NCBI GenBank assembly: GCA_947503835.1
Contig: CANNFM010000003.1
Coordinates: 310,001-374,000 of the forward strand
Reading direction: 5' to 3'
Length of the DNA: 64,000 nt
Source: an uncultured Aquimarina sp.
GTDB taxonomy: Bacteria > Bacteroidota > Bacteroidia > Flavobacteriales > Flavobacteriaceae
Part shown: piece by piece, positions 15,616 through 24,533 of the stretch
How positions within the stretch are numbered: position 1 is the stretch's first letter
Layout: each line of letters begins with the position of its first letter
The notes under the pieces: generated by a model
Databases searched by the model: none
What the model saw: only the letters and a program-made list of their open reading frames with translations
What the model was told of the DNA's origin: nothing
Position numbers and translations under genes: made by a program

Positions 15616-17307
15616 TTAAGCGTTTTTTTGAATTTGTTTTGCAGCATGCTCGGCGGCCCTGGCAGTAAATGCCATATACGACAGTGATGGATTTACGCAA
15701 CTAGATGAAGTCATAAAAGAACCATCTGTAACATATACATTGGGTACGGCATGAATTTGATTATATTTATTGAGTACTGATGTTTTAGGGTCTTTACCCA
15801 TTCTGGCAGTTCCCATTTCATGAATACCTAATCCGGGTGCACCGATATCATCCCAAGGTTGCACATCTACAAAGCCAGCTTTTTTAAGCATTCCCATAGC
15901 TTCAGAGATCATGTCTTTTCGCATTTCTAATTCATTTTCTTTGAATTCTGCGTCAAAAGTTATGGTTGGTAATCCCCATTCGTCAAGTTTTTCATAATCT
16001 AACGTCATTTTATTTTCATGATAAGGAAGACATTCACCAAAGCCCATTAATCCGATTTGCCATTTACCGGGTTTTAAGATACTGTCTTTAAGTTCGGCTC
16101 CATATCCTAATTCTGCCACAGTTTCTCTCCAATCACTTCGACTGGCACCTCCTTGATAGCCATAACCACGTTTGAATGTTTTTTGGTCTGTGTTGCCTCC
16201 AATATTTCTATATCTGGGGATATAAAGCCCGTTCGGCCTTCTACCTTTATAATATTTATCTTCGAAGCCATTGTATTTACCAAAAGCACCAGCTTTAAAA
16301 TGATGATCCATGATATTATGTCCTAACTCTCCAGAATCATTTCCCATTCCGTTAGGAAAGCGTTCTGATTTGGATTGCATAAGAATACTAGCAGAAGCTA
16401 TTGCCGAAGCGCATAAAAAGATGACTTTTGCAGTATATTCATGCGTTTCTTTAGTTTCGGTATCAATTACCTTTACACCAGTGGCCTTTCCGGTTTTATC
16501 ATCATAGAGTACTTGATGTACAATAGAATTAGGTCTTAATGTCATATTACCCGTACGCTCTGCTGCCGGAAGGGTAGAGGAATTACTACTAAAGTAAGCT
16601 CCAAATGGGCAACCTCGCATGCATCGATTACGATATTGGCAGTTCATACGACCTTCAAAAGTTTTTGTTCCGGTTATATGCGCGGTTCTTCCGATAGTCA
16701 TTACTCTATCTTCATAGTTTTCTGCAATATTTGCTTTTAGATGATCCTCGACACAATTTAATTCCATAGGAGGAAGAAATTGTCCATCGGGTAATTGTTC
16801 TAATCCTAGTTTCTCACCGCTTACACCGATAAATTCTTCTACTTTATCATACCAAGGTGCTATTTCTTTATAGCGTACCGGCCAATCTACAGCAATTCCA
16901 TCTTTTTTATTGGCTTCAAAATCAATATCGGCTAATCGATAACTCTGTCTTCCCCACATTAGAGACCGTCCACCAACGTGATACCCACGAATCCAATCAA
17001 ATCGTTTGGTTTCATTATACGGGTGTTTTAGATCATTCACAAAGAAATGTCGATGCTCTGTGCCGGTAACATATCCTGTTCTATTTTGTTTTTCTTGTTC
17101 GAGTACTTCTTTTCGCGTTGGCTGACCTTTAAATTCAGAATCCCATGGGTCGTCATTCATAGTGGTATAATCTTCAATGTGCCTAACCATTCTACCTCGT
17201 TCTAAGACGAGAGTTTTTAACCCTTTTTCGCATAGTTCTTTGGCTGCCCATCCACCACTGATTCCGGTACCAACTACAATGGCATCATATTGCGGTTCTT
17301 TTTGCAT
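15616..17307 (-). CDS. GMC-family oxidoreductase, sugar dehydrogenase catalytic subunit
   Basis: The 563-residue flavoprotein starts with an FAD-binding Rossmann motif (YDAIVVGTGISGGWAA; glycines 13-19). It has the GMC ring signature GYHVGGRSLMWGRQSY near 110 and a Cys-rich stretch (NCQYRNRCMRGCPFG near 218) often seen in members with a cytochrome partner. The C-terminal active site reads GIHEMGTARMG, then CVNPSLSYMAFTARAAEHA. It has no signal peptide of its own and is probably carried out with the Tat-like subunit 3. Relatives include gluconate 2-dehydrogenase and glucoside 3-dehydrogenase. With a DUF1080 protein in the operon, oxidation of a glycoside at C3 is the best guess. Confidence 0.8.
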   Translation of the reverse strand: MQKEPQYDAIVVGTGISGGWAAKELCEKGLKTLVLERGRMVRHIEDYTTMNDDPWDSEFKGQPTRKEVLEQEKQNRTGYVTGTEHRHFFVNDLKHPYNETKRFDWIRGYHVGGRSLMWGRQSYRLADIDFEANKKDGIAVDWPVRYKEIAPWYDKVEEFIGVSGEKLGLEQLPDGQFLPPMELNCVEDHLKANIAENYEDRVMTIGRTAHITGTKTFEGRMNCQYRNRCMRGCPFGAYFSSNSSTLPAAERTGNMTLRPNSIVHQVLYDDKTGKATGVKVIDTETKETHEYTAKVIFLCASAIASASILMQSKSERFPNGMGNDSGELGHNIMDHHFKAGAFGKYNGFEDKYYKGRRPNGLYIPRYRNIGGNTDQKTFKRGYGYQGGASRSDWRETVAELGYGAELKDSILKPGKWQIGLMGFGECLPYHENKMTLDYEKLDEWGLPTITFDAEFKENELEMRKDMISEAMGMLKKAGFVDVQPWDDIGAPGLGIHEMGTARMGKDPKTSVLNKYNQIHAVPNVYVTDGSFMTSSSCVNPSLSYMAFTARAAEHAAKQIQKNA

Positions 17308-17339
17308 AATTTACGATGATTTGTGAATTTAATATTAGA

Positions 17340-17831
17340 TTATTTCAGAGTTCTAAACCATTCTACCATAGCCCTGGCTTCTTCTTCAGAGATATTTTGA
17401 TTTAGCATTATAGTATTATTATATTCTTCTAGCAGTGCTATAGCCACGGGGTCTTTTTTTAACATTTCATCTGGATTCATAATCATATTCATTACCCATT
17501 CAGGGCTACGTTTTTTATATATACCAACCATGGGTGGGCCAATAAATTTTTTCGATGCTTTATGACAGGCCACACATTTAGATGAAAAAAGCTGCTCTCC
17601 TTTAGCCGCTAGATCTTGATCAATAGTATCTGCAAAGGTTAAAGATTTTATAGGACCAATACCTATATTATCTAATAGAACAGGAACCGAAGAAGTTTTT
17701 GTTGATTCAACTTTTTTTTCTTCTTTCTTGTTTCCGATAGTAATGGTTTCTTTGTTTGTTTTTTTTTCTTTGGCACAACAAACACATAAAAAAAGGCAAA
17801 TAATACCTGTGTAAATAGAACTTTTTCTCAT
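17340..17831 (-). CDS. Cytochrome c lipoprotein, electron acceptor of the GMC dehydrogenase
   Basis: A 163-residue protein with a signal peptide ending in a Cys cluster (CLFLCVCCA, residues 12-20), probably lipidated, and a Lys/Glu-rich linker to about residue 48. The class I cytochrome c domain has the haem site CVACH (Cys86, Cys89, His90), followed by FIGPPMVGIYKKR, typical of the type. Met residues around 125-145 could provide the distal ligand. It is the first gene of the minus-strand operon and probably passes electrons from the flavoprotein to the respiratory chain. An imperfect hairpin lies upstream at 17922-17950. Confidence 0.8.
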   Translation of the reverse strand: MRKSSIYTGIICLFLCVCCAKEKKTNKETITIGNKKEEKKVESTKTSSVPVLLDNIGIGPIKSLTFADTIDQDLAAKGEQLFSSKCVACHKASKKFIGPPMVGIYKKRSPEWVMNMIMNPDEMLKKDPVAIALLEEYNNTIMLNQNISEEEARAMVEWFRTLK

Positions 17832-18239
17832 TTATAATGATTTGTATTTAACATTTTACCGTACTAATAACTATTTTGAAAATCTTCATAGTGTGGTCCT
17901 ATGATTCATTTCGGGTACTCTATGGCCTTTATGGAAGGCATAAAAGCCATTATACAATGACTTCATTAATGTGAAATGTTAGTTTTTGAATATTTGAAGA
18001 TAAATATAAGGAGTTTATTTATGTTTTAACAAAACAATTAACTATTCATTAAACAATTAATCTCATAATTCTTTTTTTAATATGTGTAGGTCAAAGACAG
18101 TATGGTTCATAATGACAAATCATTTCATGAATTATAAATGATAAAAGGGTTGAAAATGAGGTGTTTTGCTCAAAAAGATGGCCTTTATTGTTTAAGTAAA
18201 AGGCAATTCTATTAATTTTTCACTAATTTTGCTTTGTTC
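17832..18239. other. Divergent intergenic region with an imperfect hairpin
   Basis: This 408-base AT-rich stretch separates the minus-strand cytochrome c gene from the plus-strand HYC_CC_PP gene and holds no convincing gene. The one structured element is ATGGCCTTTATG (17922-17933) and CATAAAAGCCAT (17939-17950), a 12-base-pair stem with one C/A mismatch on the plus strand that reads as a G-U pair on minus-strand RNA. It could be an operator or a leader hairpin for the dehydrogenase operon. No full TTG/TAnnTTTG promoter pair was found. Confidence 0.4.
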
Positions 18240-18656
18240 ATGAAAAAATGTTTCCATAATATATTGGCTCTTTTGATGTCATTTGTAGTATTATTTTCTA
18301 CAATGTCATTTACCTTCAATATGCATTATTGTGGAAAAACTTTGGTCGATGTTGCATTGTTTAAAGAAGCAAAAACTTGTGGAATGGAAATGCAGCGGTC
18401 TTTAGATTCTTTAGAAGACCTTATCATGAAAAAAGGGTGTTGTACCGATAAGCAGTTGACATATGAAGGTCAGGATGAGCTTAAAATTTCATTTGACAAA
18501 CTCACAGTAACGCAACACATCTTTGTTGTTTCACTGTATACTTCTTATGCTAATTTATTTGAAGGACTTAAAGAAAATATTGTTCCCTTTAAAGAGTATC
18601 CACCACCTCTTCTTGTCAAAGATATTCAAGTACTACACGAGACTTTTCTTATCTGA
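18240..18656 (+). CDS. HYC_CC_PP family secreted protein
   Basis: This 138-residue exported protein has a signal peptide at about 1-23. It is named for three conserved features, all present: His-Tyr-Cys in NMHYCGKTLVD, Cys-Cys in KKGCCTDKQ and Pro-Pro in EYPPPLL near the C-terminus. The family is common in Bacteroidota beside metal-efflux genes and may bind or hand over copper in the periplasm; that role is inferred. The ATG at 18240 is preferred over a TTG six bases upstream. The RND pump begins 106 bases downstream on the same strand, so the gene probably heads the Cu/Ag efflux operon. Confidence 0.7.
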   Translation: MKKCFHNILALLMSFVVLFSTMSFTFNMHYCGKTLVDVALFKEAKTCGMEMQRSLDSLEDLIMKKGCCTDKQLTYEGQDELKISFDKLTVTQHIFVVSLYTSYANLFEGLKENIVPFKEYPPPLLVKDIQVLHETFLI

Positions 18657-18762
18657 TTCATTTGATAATTTAATTGAACCCATTGATATTTCATTTGGGT
18701 TAACGTTGTTGTTTATTATTCAGCAACACTATCTTTTATTAATTATTTAATGATTAGACAAT

Positions 18763-21700
18763 ATGCTAAACAAAAGCATCAAATTTTTTATAGAAAATAA
18801 ACTGGTATCTTTCTTAATGCTCCTTGTATTTGTGGGATGGGGTATTATGAATGCTCCTTTTAGTTGGGAAACGGGTATTATACCTCGATATCCCGTTGCG
18901 GTAGATGCAATTCCAGATATTGGCGAAAATCAGCAAATTGTCTTTACAAAATGGGAGGGGCGCTCACCTCAGGATATAGAAGATCAGATTACATATCCAT
19001 TGACTACTTCATTATTGGGTGTTCCTGGAGTAAAAACTGTGCGAAGCTCGTCGATGTTCGGGTTTTCTAGTATCTACATCATTTTTGAAGAGGATATAGA
19101 ATTCTACTGGAGTCGTAGTCGTATTCTGGAAAAACTCAATTCTTTACCAGCTGGATTAATACCAGATGGAGTACAGCCCACTCTTGGGCCAGATGCAACC
19201 GGGTTAGGTCAGGTATATTGGTATACCCTTGAAGGACGAGATAAACAGGGGAATGTAACTGGTGGTTGGGATTTACACGAATTACGTAGTATCCAGGATT
19301 ACTATGTAAAACATGCTTTATCTTCAGCAAGCGGTGTGTCTGAAGTAGCTTCTATTGGAGGGTATGTTCAAGAATATCACGTTGATGTAAATCCTGAATT
19401 GATGCGACAATATAACGTGGATCTAACAAGTGTTGCAAAAGCTATTAAACAATCTAATCAGGATATTGGTGCGCAGACCTTAGAAATTAATCAAGTAGAG
19501 TATATGGTGCGAGGTCTGGGGTATATAAAATCGATAGCCGATATTGAGAACGCAGTAATAACCTCACAAGAATTTACATCTATTCGAATTAAGGATATTG
19601 CCAAGGTAACACTCGGACCAGCAAATAGAAGGGGCATCCTTGATAAAGAGGGAGCAGAAGTAGTAGGGGGAGTAGTTGTTGCGCGATATGGAGCAAATCC
19701 TATGGAAGTAATTACTAATGTAAAAGATAAAATAAATAAGCTTAGCGCAGGATTACCTTCAAAAAAACTGGTAGATGGTCGTACATCTCAGTTAACCATT
19801 GTTCCATTTTATGACCGAACAGAACTCATCCAGGAGACATTGGGTACACTTAATGAAGCACTTACTTTAGAAATATTGATTACCATTTTGGTGGTATTCA
19901 TCATGGTATTTAATCTTCGGGCGTCTATACTTATTTCTGGTGTACTTCCTGTAGCGATATTGATGACATTTATAGCCATGAAAATGTTTAATGTTGATGC
20001 CAATATAGTAGCATTATCGGGTATTGCTATTGCTATAGGTACTATAGTAGATGTAGGAATAATTGTATCAGAAAATATTATTAGGCATCTTGATGAAAAT
20101 GAAGAAAATCTACCGATTAATGCGGTGGTGTACAATGCAACAATAGAGGTTTCTGGAGCTATACTTACGGCTGTACTTACCACCATAATAAGCTTTATTC
20201 CTGTCTTTACCTTGATAGGTGCCGAAGGGAAACTTTTCAGGCCATTGGCATTTACTAAAACCATGGTACTTATTGCCTCTATACTAATAACACTGTTTCT
20301 GATCCCTCCATTTGCTGCTTTTCTTTTCAAAAAGAGAAATTTTAGATCATCGATACGTTATATTATCAATAGTATTTTGATAGTATTAGGTGTTATCACT
20401 GCTTTGTATGGATCATGGTTAGGTTTAGTTTTAATCTCGTTTGGAGTAACCAAAATTCTTTGGTTCAGAAATATACTTTCGATAAAGCGTTCTAATCGTA
20501 TTGCTATAATTATTTCGGTAGTTACCATTATAGTTTTATTGGCAGAATATTGGCGCCCTCTAGGAGTAGATAAAAATGTTTTCTGGAATTTGACTTTTGT
20601 GGCTATTGCCTGTTTAGGATTACTATTCGTTTTTGGAGTCTTTCAAAGGTATTATACGAGGATGTTGGCATGGGCATTACAAAATAAAGTATTATTTCTG
20701 TTGTTGCCAACTACCATTATTATTCTTGGGTTTTCAATTATGAAAAACACTGGAAAAGAATTTATGCCCTCGCTAAATGAAGGATCTTTTCTCTTAATGC
20801 CAACCTCTATGCCTCATGCAGGGATTGAAGAAAACAAAAGGGTTTTACAGCAATTAGATATGGCAGTAGCTATGATTCCTGAGGTGAGTACTGTAGTCGG
20901 AAAGGCAGGCCGAACAGAATCTGCCCTTGATCCTGCGCCTCTATCCATGTATGAAAATATCATCTTATACAAACCCGAGTATATGCTTAATGAAAAAGGT
21001 ATTCGACAACGTTATAAGATAAATGATGATGGATTGTTTGTGCTAAAGGATGGCCGTTTGGTTTCTAATCCAAATAATGATAATGGTAATAGTGCTTTTA
21101 ATACAAGTGAATTTCAGGTTGATGAGAAAAATTTAATAGCAGATGATGATGGTGAGTTTTACCGTAATTGGAGACCAGGAATTAAGAATCCAGATGATAT
21201 TTGGAGTGAAATTATTAAAGCTACTAGACTGCCCGGAGTAACTTCAGCCCCCAAATTACAACCTATTGAAACCCGATTAATAATGCTTCAAACGGGTATG
21301 AGGGCACCCATGGGAATTAAAGTGAAAGGGCAAAATCTAAAACAGATAGAAGCTTTTGGAATACAATTAGAAACTATTATCAAACAAGCTGAAGGTGTAA
21401 AAAGCGAAGCTGTTTTTGCAGAGCGTATCGTAGGAAAACCTTATCTGTTAATTGATATAGATCGTGAAAAACTAATGCGGTACGGTATATCAGTACAAAG
21501 TGTACAGGATGTTTTAAAAGTAGCCATTGGGGGTATGCCTCTCACACAAACTGTAGAAGGTAGAGAGCGTTATACTGTACGAGTACGATATCCAAGAGAG
21601 CTTCGTGCTAATCCAACAGATTTAAAAAACATCTATGTTCCCGTCGAGAAAGGTAATCCTGTGCCTTTAGGCGAATTGGTTGATATTCGGTATGAAAAAG

Positions 21701-22488
21701 GGCCACAAACTATCAAAAGCGAAGATACATTTCTTGTGGGTTATGTTTTGTTTGATAAGTTAGAAGAATATGCCGAGATAGATGTGATTGAAAATGCTCA
21801 AGCACAGATAAAAGAATATATTGATCATGGTCAATTGATGGTACCCAGTGGAATCAGTTATCAGTTTACGGGTACTTATGAAAATCAACTTAGAGCCGAG
21901 AAAACGTTAAGTATTGTCATTCCTTTAGTGTTGATCATTATTTTCTTGATATTGTATTTTCAGTTTCGTTCGGTCACGACATCATTAATTATATTCATTG
22001 GCATTGCAGTAGCCTTTGCCGGTGGATTTTTAATGATTTGGTGCTATGGGCAACATTGGTTCTTAAATATTGATTTCTTTGGCGAAAACTTTAGAGATCT
22101 TTTTCAGATGCATACCATTAATTTGAGTGTGGCATTGTGGGTAGGTTTTATTGCACTATTTGGCATAGCAACAGATGATGGAGTTATCATGGCCACATAT
22201 CTTAACCAGGTTTTTGATAAAAACAAACCCAAGTCTCTTGATGATGTAAGAACATCAGTCATTGAAGCTGGAAAAAAACGTATTCGCCCATGTTTGATGA
22301 CTACGGCCACCACTATACTGGCACTATTACCTATACTAACATCCACAGGTCGCGGTAGTGATATAATGATACCTATGGCAATACCTTCTTTTGGTGGGAT
22401 GAGCATTGCACTTATTACACTATTTGTGGTACCTGTATTATTTAGTTGGAAAAAAGAACTGTCTTTAAAAAGAGAAAACAGAATATAG
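18763..22488 (+). CDS. CusA/CzcA-type heavy-metal RND efflux pump
   Basis: The 1241-residue inner-membrane pump uses the proton gradient to drive metal out of the periplasm through a TolC-type channel. Seen are the RND fold with two sets of membrane helices, the acidic proton-relay region GIAIAIGTIVDVGIIVSENI (about 417-436) and GIATDDGVIMATYLNQVF in the second half. Met-rich porter motifs GKEFMPSLNEGSFLLMPTSM and LQTGMRAPMGIKVKG point to the Cu(I)/Ag(I) branch. It is about 200 residues longer than E. coli CusA because of extra hydrophobic segments near 520-640 and an acidic insertion near 750-830. The outer-membrane channel gene follows by 10 bases. Metal specificity is inferred from the neighbours. 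Confidence 0.85.
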   Translation: MLNKSIKFFIENKLVSFLMLLVFVGWGIMNAPFSWETGIIPRYPVAVDAIPDIGENQQIVFTKWEGRSPQDIEDQITYPLTTSLLGVPGVKTVRSSSMFGFSSIYIIFEEDIEFYWSRSRILEKLNSLPAGLIPDGVQPTLGPDATGLGQVYWYTLEGRDKQGNVTGGWDLHELRSIQDYYVKHALSSASGVSEVASIGGYVQEYHVDVNPELMRQYNVDLTSVAKAIKQSNQDIGAQTLEINQVEYMVRGLGYIKSIADIENAVITSQEFTSIRIKDIAKVTLGPANRRGILDKEGAEVVGGVVVARYGANPMEVITNVKDKINKLSAGLPSKKLVDGRTSQLTIVPFYDRTELIQETLGTLNEALTLEILITILVVFIMVFNLRASILISGVLPVAILMTFIAMKMFNVDANIVALSGIAIAIGTIVDVGIIVSENIIRHLDENEENLPINAVVYNATIEVSGAILTAVLTTIISFIPVFTLIGAEGKLFRPLAFTKTMVLIASILITLFLIPPFAAFLFKKRNFRSSIRYIINSILIVLGVITALYGSWLGLVLISFGVTKILWFRNILSIKRSNRIAIIISVVTIIVLLAEYWRPLGVDKNVFWNLTFVAIACLGLLFVFGVFQRYYTRMLAWALQNKVLFLLLPTTIIILGFSIMKNTGKEFMPSLNEGSFLLMPTSMPHAGIEENKRVLQQLDMAVAMIPEVSTVVGKAGRTESALDPAPLSMYENIILYKPEYMLNEKGIRQRYKINDDGLFVLKDGRLVSNPNNDNGNSAFNTSEFQVDEKNLIADDDGEFYRNWRPGIKNPDDIWSEIIKATRLPGVTSAPKLQPIETRLIMLQTGMRAPMGIKVKGQNLKQIEAFGIQLETIIKQAEGVKSEAVFAERIVGKPYLLIDIDREKLMRYGISVQSVQDVLKVAIGGMPLTQTVEGRERYTVRVRYPRELRANPTDLKNIYVPVEKGNPVPLGELVDIRYEKGPQTIKSEDTFLVGYVLFDKLEEYAEIDVIENAQAQIKEYIDHGQLMVPSGISYQFTGTYENQLRAEKTLSIVIPLVLIIIFLILYFQFRSVTTSLIIFIGIAVAFAGGFLMIWCYGQHWFLNIDFFGENFRDLFQMHTINLSVALWVGFIALFGIATDDGVIMATYLNQVFDKNKPKSLDDVRTSVIEAGKKRIRPCLMTTATTILALLPILTSTGRGSDIMIPMAIPSFGGMSIALITLFVVPVLFSWKKELSLKRENRI

Positions 22489-22498
22489 TAAAGAGATT

Positions 22499-23782
22499 AT
22501 GATGTTGAAAATTATAGTAATTATGGTCAAATTAAAAACGTATAAAAAAAGTGGTTTTAGAAAGAAAACTGGAAATATTTTTCTCCTATTTTCTATGCTT
22601 TTTTCTCTACAAAGTAACGGCCAAACCCTTAAGAGTTACATTGATGAGGCTAAACAAAATAACCCTGGTTTAAAAGCATTGCAATATAATTATGAGGCCA
22701 CTCTAGAGAAAGTAAATGAAGTTGGTGGTTTGCCTAATACTAACATTGGAGTAGGATATTTTATAAGTGAACCCGAAACCCGAACAGGAGCTCAAAAGGC
22801 AAGATTTAGTGCTTCACAACCATTACCATGGTTTGGAACTTTAAAGGCCAAAAAAGGTAAGGAGGCATCAACAAGTGAAGTACTTAAGAATGATATAGAA
22901 ATTCTTCGGGCTAAGGTAACATTGGATGTAAAAAAACGATATTATGAGTTATATGCTTTAAAAGCGAAAAAGAAAATTCTTGAAGAACAAAAGAAGTTGT
23001 TAGAGCATTATAAAGAGATATCCATTTCTGAAGTAGCTAATAACAAAGCCTCTGCAGTGGATGTATTGAAGATTAATATTGCTCAAAACCAACTGGATAA
23101 TAAGATCGAGATTCTGAAAGGTGATATTTTAAATACTGAATCCGGTTTCAATAAAATTTTAGATCGCGATGGATTTGATGATCTTGTAATACCACAGAAT
23201 TTATTTATTCCAGAAGAAGAACCTACATTATCAATAGATGATGTTACCTATCACCCTGAAGTATTAAAATATGACGTTCTCAGCGAAATGATTGTTGCAC
23301 AACAAAAGGTAAACGACAAGGAACGACTACCGGGGATAAGTGTGGGGTTAGATTATGTAGTGGTAGAAGAACGACCTAATCTTGATTTTAGCGATAATGG
23401 TAAAGATATCGTGATGCCTATGGTGTCATTTTCGATACCTCTATTCTCTAAGAAATTTAAATCGAGACATAAGCAATTTGAACTTCAGCAAGAAAGCTAT
23501 ACTCAGCAACGTGAGTCTGAGCAAAACAGGTTAGAAGAAATACTAGAGAAAGCAATAAATAACAGGATTACCGCAAGAATAAATTATACAACTCATATTA
23601 AAAATATAGCACAGACTAAGCAAGCAGAAAATGTTGCATTATCGGTATATCAGACTGGAAGATTAGATTTTAATGAACTTCTCGAAATTCAAGATATGAC
23701 ACTTAATTTCGAAATAGAAAAGATAGAATCAATAAAGGATTACTTTATGCAAACAGCAATTATTAATTATCTAAGCAATTAA
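22499..23782 (+). CDS. TolC family outer-membrane efflux channel
   Basis: This 427-residue protein is the outer-membrane exit duct for the RND pump. A signal peptide lies at about 26-42 (IFLLFSMLFSLQSNGQ) after an unusually long basic N-terminus, so the true start may be the ATG at 22523 rather than 22499. The mature part has the long alpha-helical repeats of the OEP family, with heptad-like Lys/Glu/Leu segments at about 55-210 and 270-425. The motif QPLPWFGTLKAKKG lies near residue 115. The gene lies between the pump and the HMA protein, 10 and 11 bases from each, clearly in one operon. Confidence 0.8.
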   Translation: MMLKIIVIMVKLKTYKKSGFRKKTGNIFLLFSMLFSLQSNGQTLKSYIDEAKQNNPGLKALQYNYEATLEKVNEVGGLPNTNIGVGYFISEPETRTGAQKARFSASQPLPWFGTLKAKKGKEASTSEVLKNDIEILRAKVTLDVKKRYYELYALKAKKKILEEQKKLLEHYKEISISEVANNKASAVDVLKINIAQNQLDNKIEILKGDILNTESGFNKILDRDGFDDLVIPQNLFIPEEEPTLSIDDVTYHPEVLKYDVLSEMIVAQQKVNDKERLPGISVGLDYVVVEERPNLDFSDNGKDIVMPMVSFSIPLFSKKFKSRHKQFELQQESYTQQRESEQNRLEEILEKAINNRITARINYTTHIKNIAQTKQAENVALSVYQTGRLDFNELLEIQDMTLNFEIEKIESIKDYFMQTAIINYLSN

Positions 23783-23793
23783 AATGTTTTAAA

Positions 23794-24531
23794 ATGAAAC
23801 ATACATATAAAATCACTGGGATGACTTGTAATGGTTGTCGTAACAGCGTTGAAGAAAAATTAAAAAAGGTACCCGGAGTAGTGGGCGCATCGGTAGATTT
23901 AGAACAAGAAATAGCAATACTAGAGATGCAAACCTATATTTCAACAGAACTGTTGCAAACAGCTTTACCAGAAAAATATACTATTTCTGAAAATAAAGAG
24001 GATAATCTTTTTGATGTATCTAATAGAGAAAGAATATCTGTCAATCGAGAGAAAACGAAATTACAAGAACTACAACCACTACTCATTATACTAGGTTATA
24101 TATTGATTAGTAGTATTCTACTACATTATAAAAATTGGAATGCAACCGATGTTATGCTCGATTTTATGGGGCTCTTTTACATTGTTTTTAGTTTTTTCAA
24201 AATTTTAGATTTAAAAGGTTTTCCTGATTCTTTTAGGATGTATGATCCTTTGGCAAAAGTAATACCAGCATACGGTTGGATATATCCATTTATTGAAACG
24301 GCTTTAGGTTTACTGTTTTTAATGAGGTTTCAAATCCCCATGGCACTTATCGTTACACTTATTATTTTAGGGATAACCACTATCGGAGTGACAAAAACAT
24401 TGTTGGATAAAAAATCAATTCAATGTGCTTGTCTAGGTACAGCATTAAAATTACCAATGACAGAAGCAACATTTATCGAAAATGCCATTATGATTGTAAT
24501 GGCTATAATCATGCTAATTCAAATCTTTTAA
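23794..24531 (+). CDS. HMA domain fused to a MauE/DoxX-like membrane domain
   Basis: The 245-residue protein has an N-terminal heavy-metal-associated domain (residues 1-65) with the metal-binding GMTCNGCRNSVEEKL. A charged linker leads to four membrane helices from about residue 90 that resemble MauE/DoxX redox-associated proteins. A Cys pair in SIQCACLGTALKLPMTE lies between the last two helices. It could collect Cu(I) in the cytoplasm and pass it to, or across, the membrane; this is inference. It lies between the channel and adaptor genes. The adaptor's ATG is only two bases after this stop. Confidence 0.7.
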   Translation: MKHTYKITGMTCNGCRNSVEEKLKKVPGVVGASVDLEQEIAILEMQTYISTELLQTALPEKYTISENKEDNLFDVSNRERISVNREKTKLQELQPLLIILGYILISSILLHYKNWNATDVMLDFMGLFYIVFSFFKILDLKGFPDSFRMYDPLAKVIPAYGWIYPFIETALGLLFLMRFQIPMALIVTLIILGITTIGVTKTLLDKKSIQCACLGTALKLPMTEATFIENAIMIVMAIIMLIQIF

Positions 24532-24533
24532 AG

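Noticed and set aside
18224..18231. TAATTTTG as promoter of the HYC_CC_PP gene
   Set aside because: It lies eight bases before the ATG, no TTG is at the right distance, and the transcript would be almost leaderless.
19809..20330. 173-residue minus-strand frame inside the RND pump gene
   Set aside because: It is antisense to a strongly conserved membrane segment; its Ile/Ser/Thr-rich sequence is the mirror of hydrophobic helices and has no family marks.
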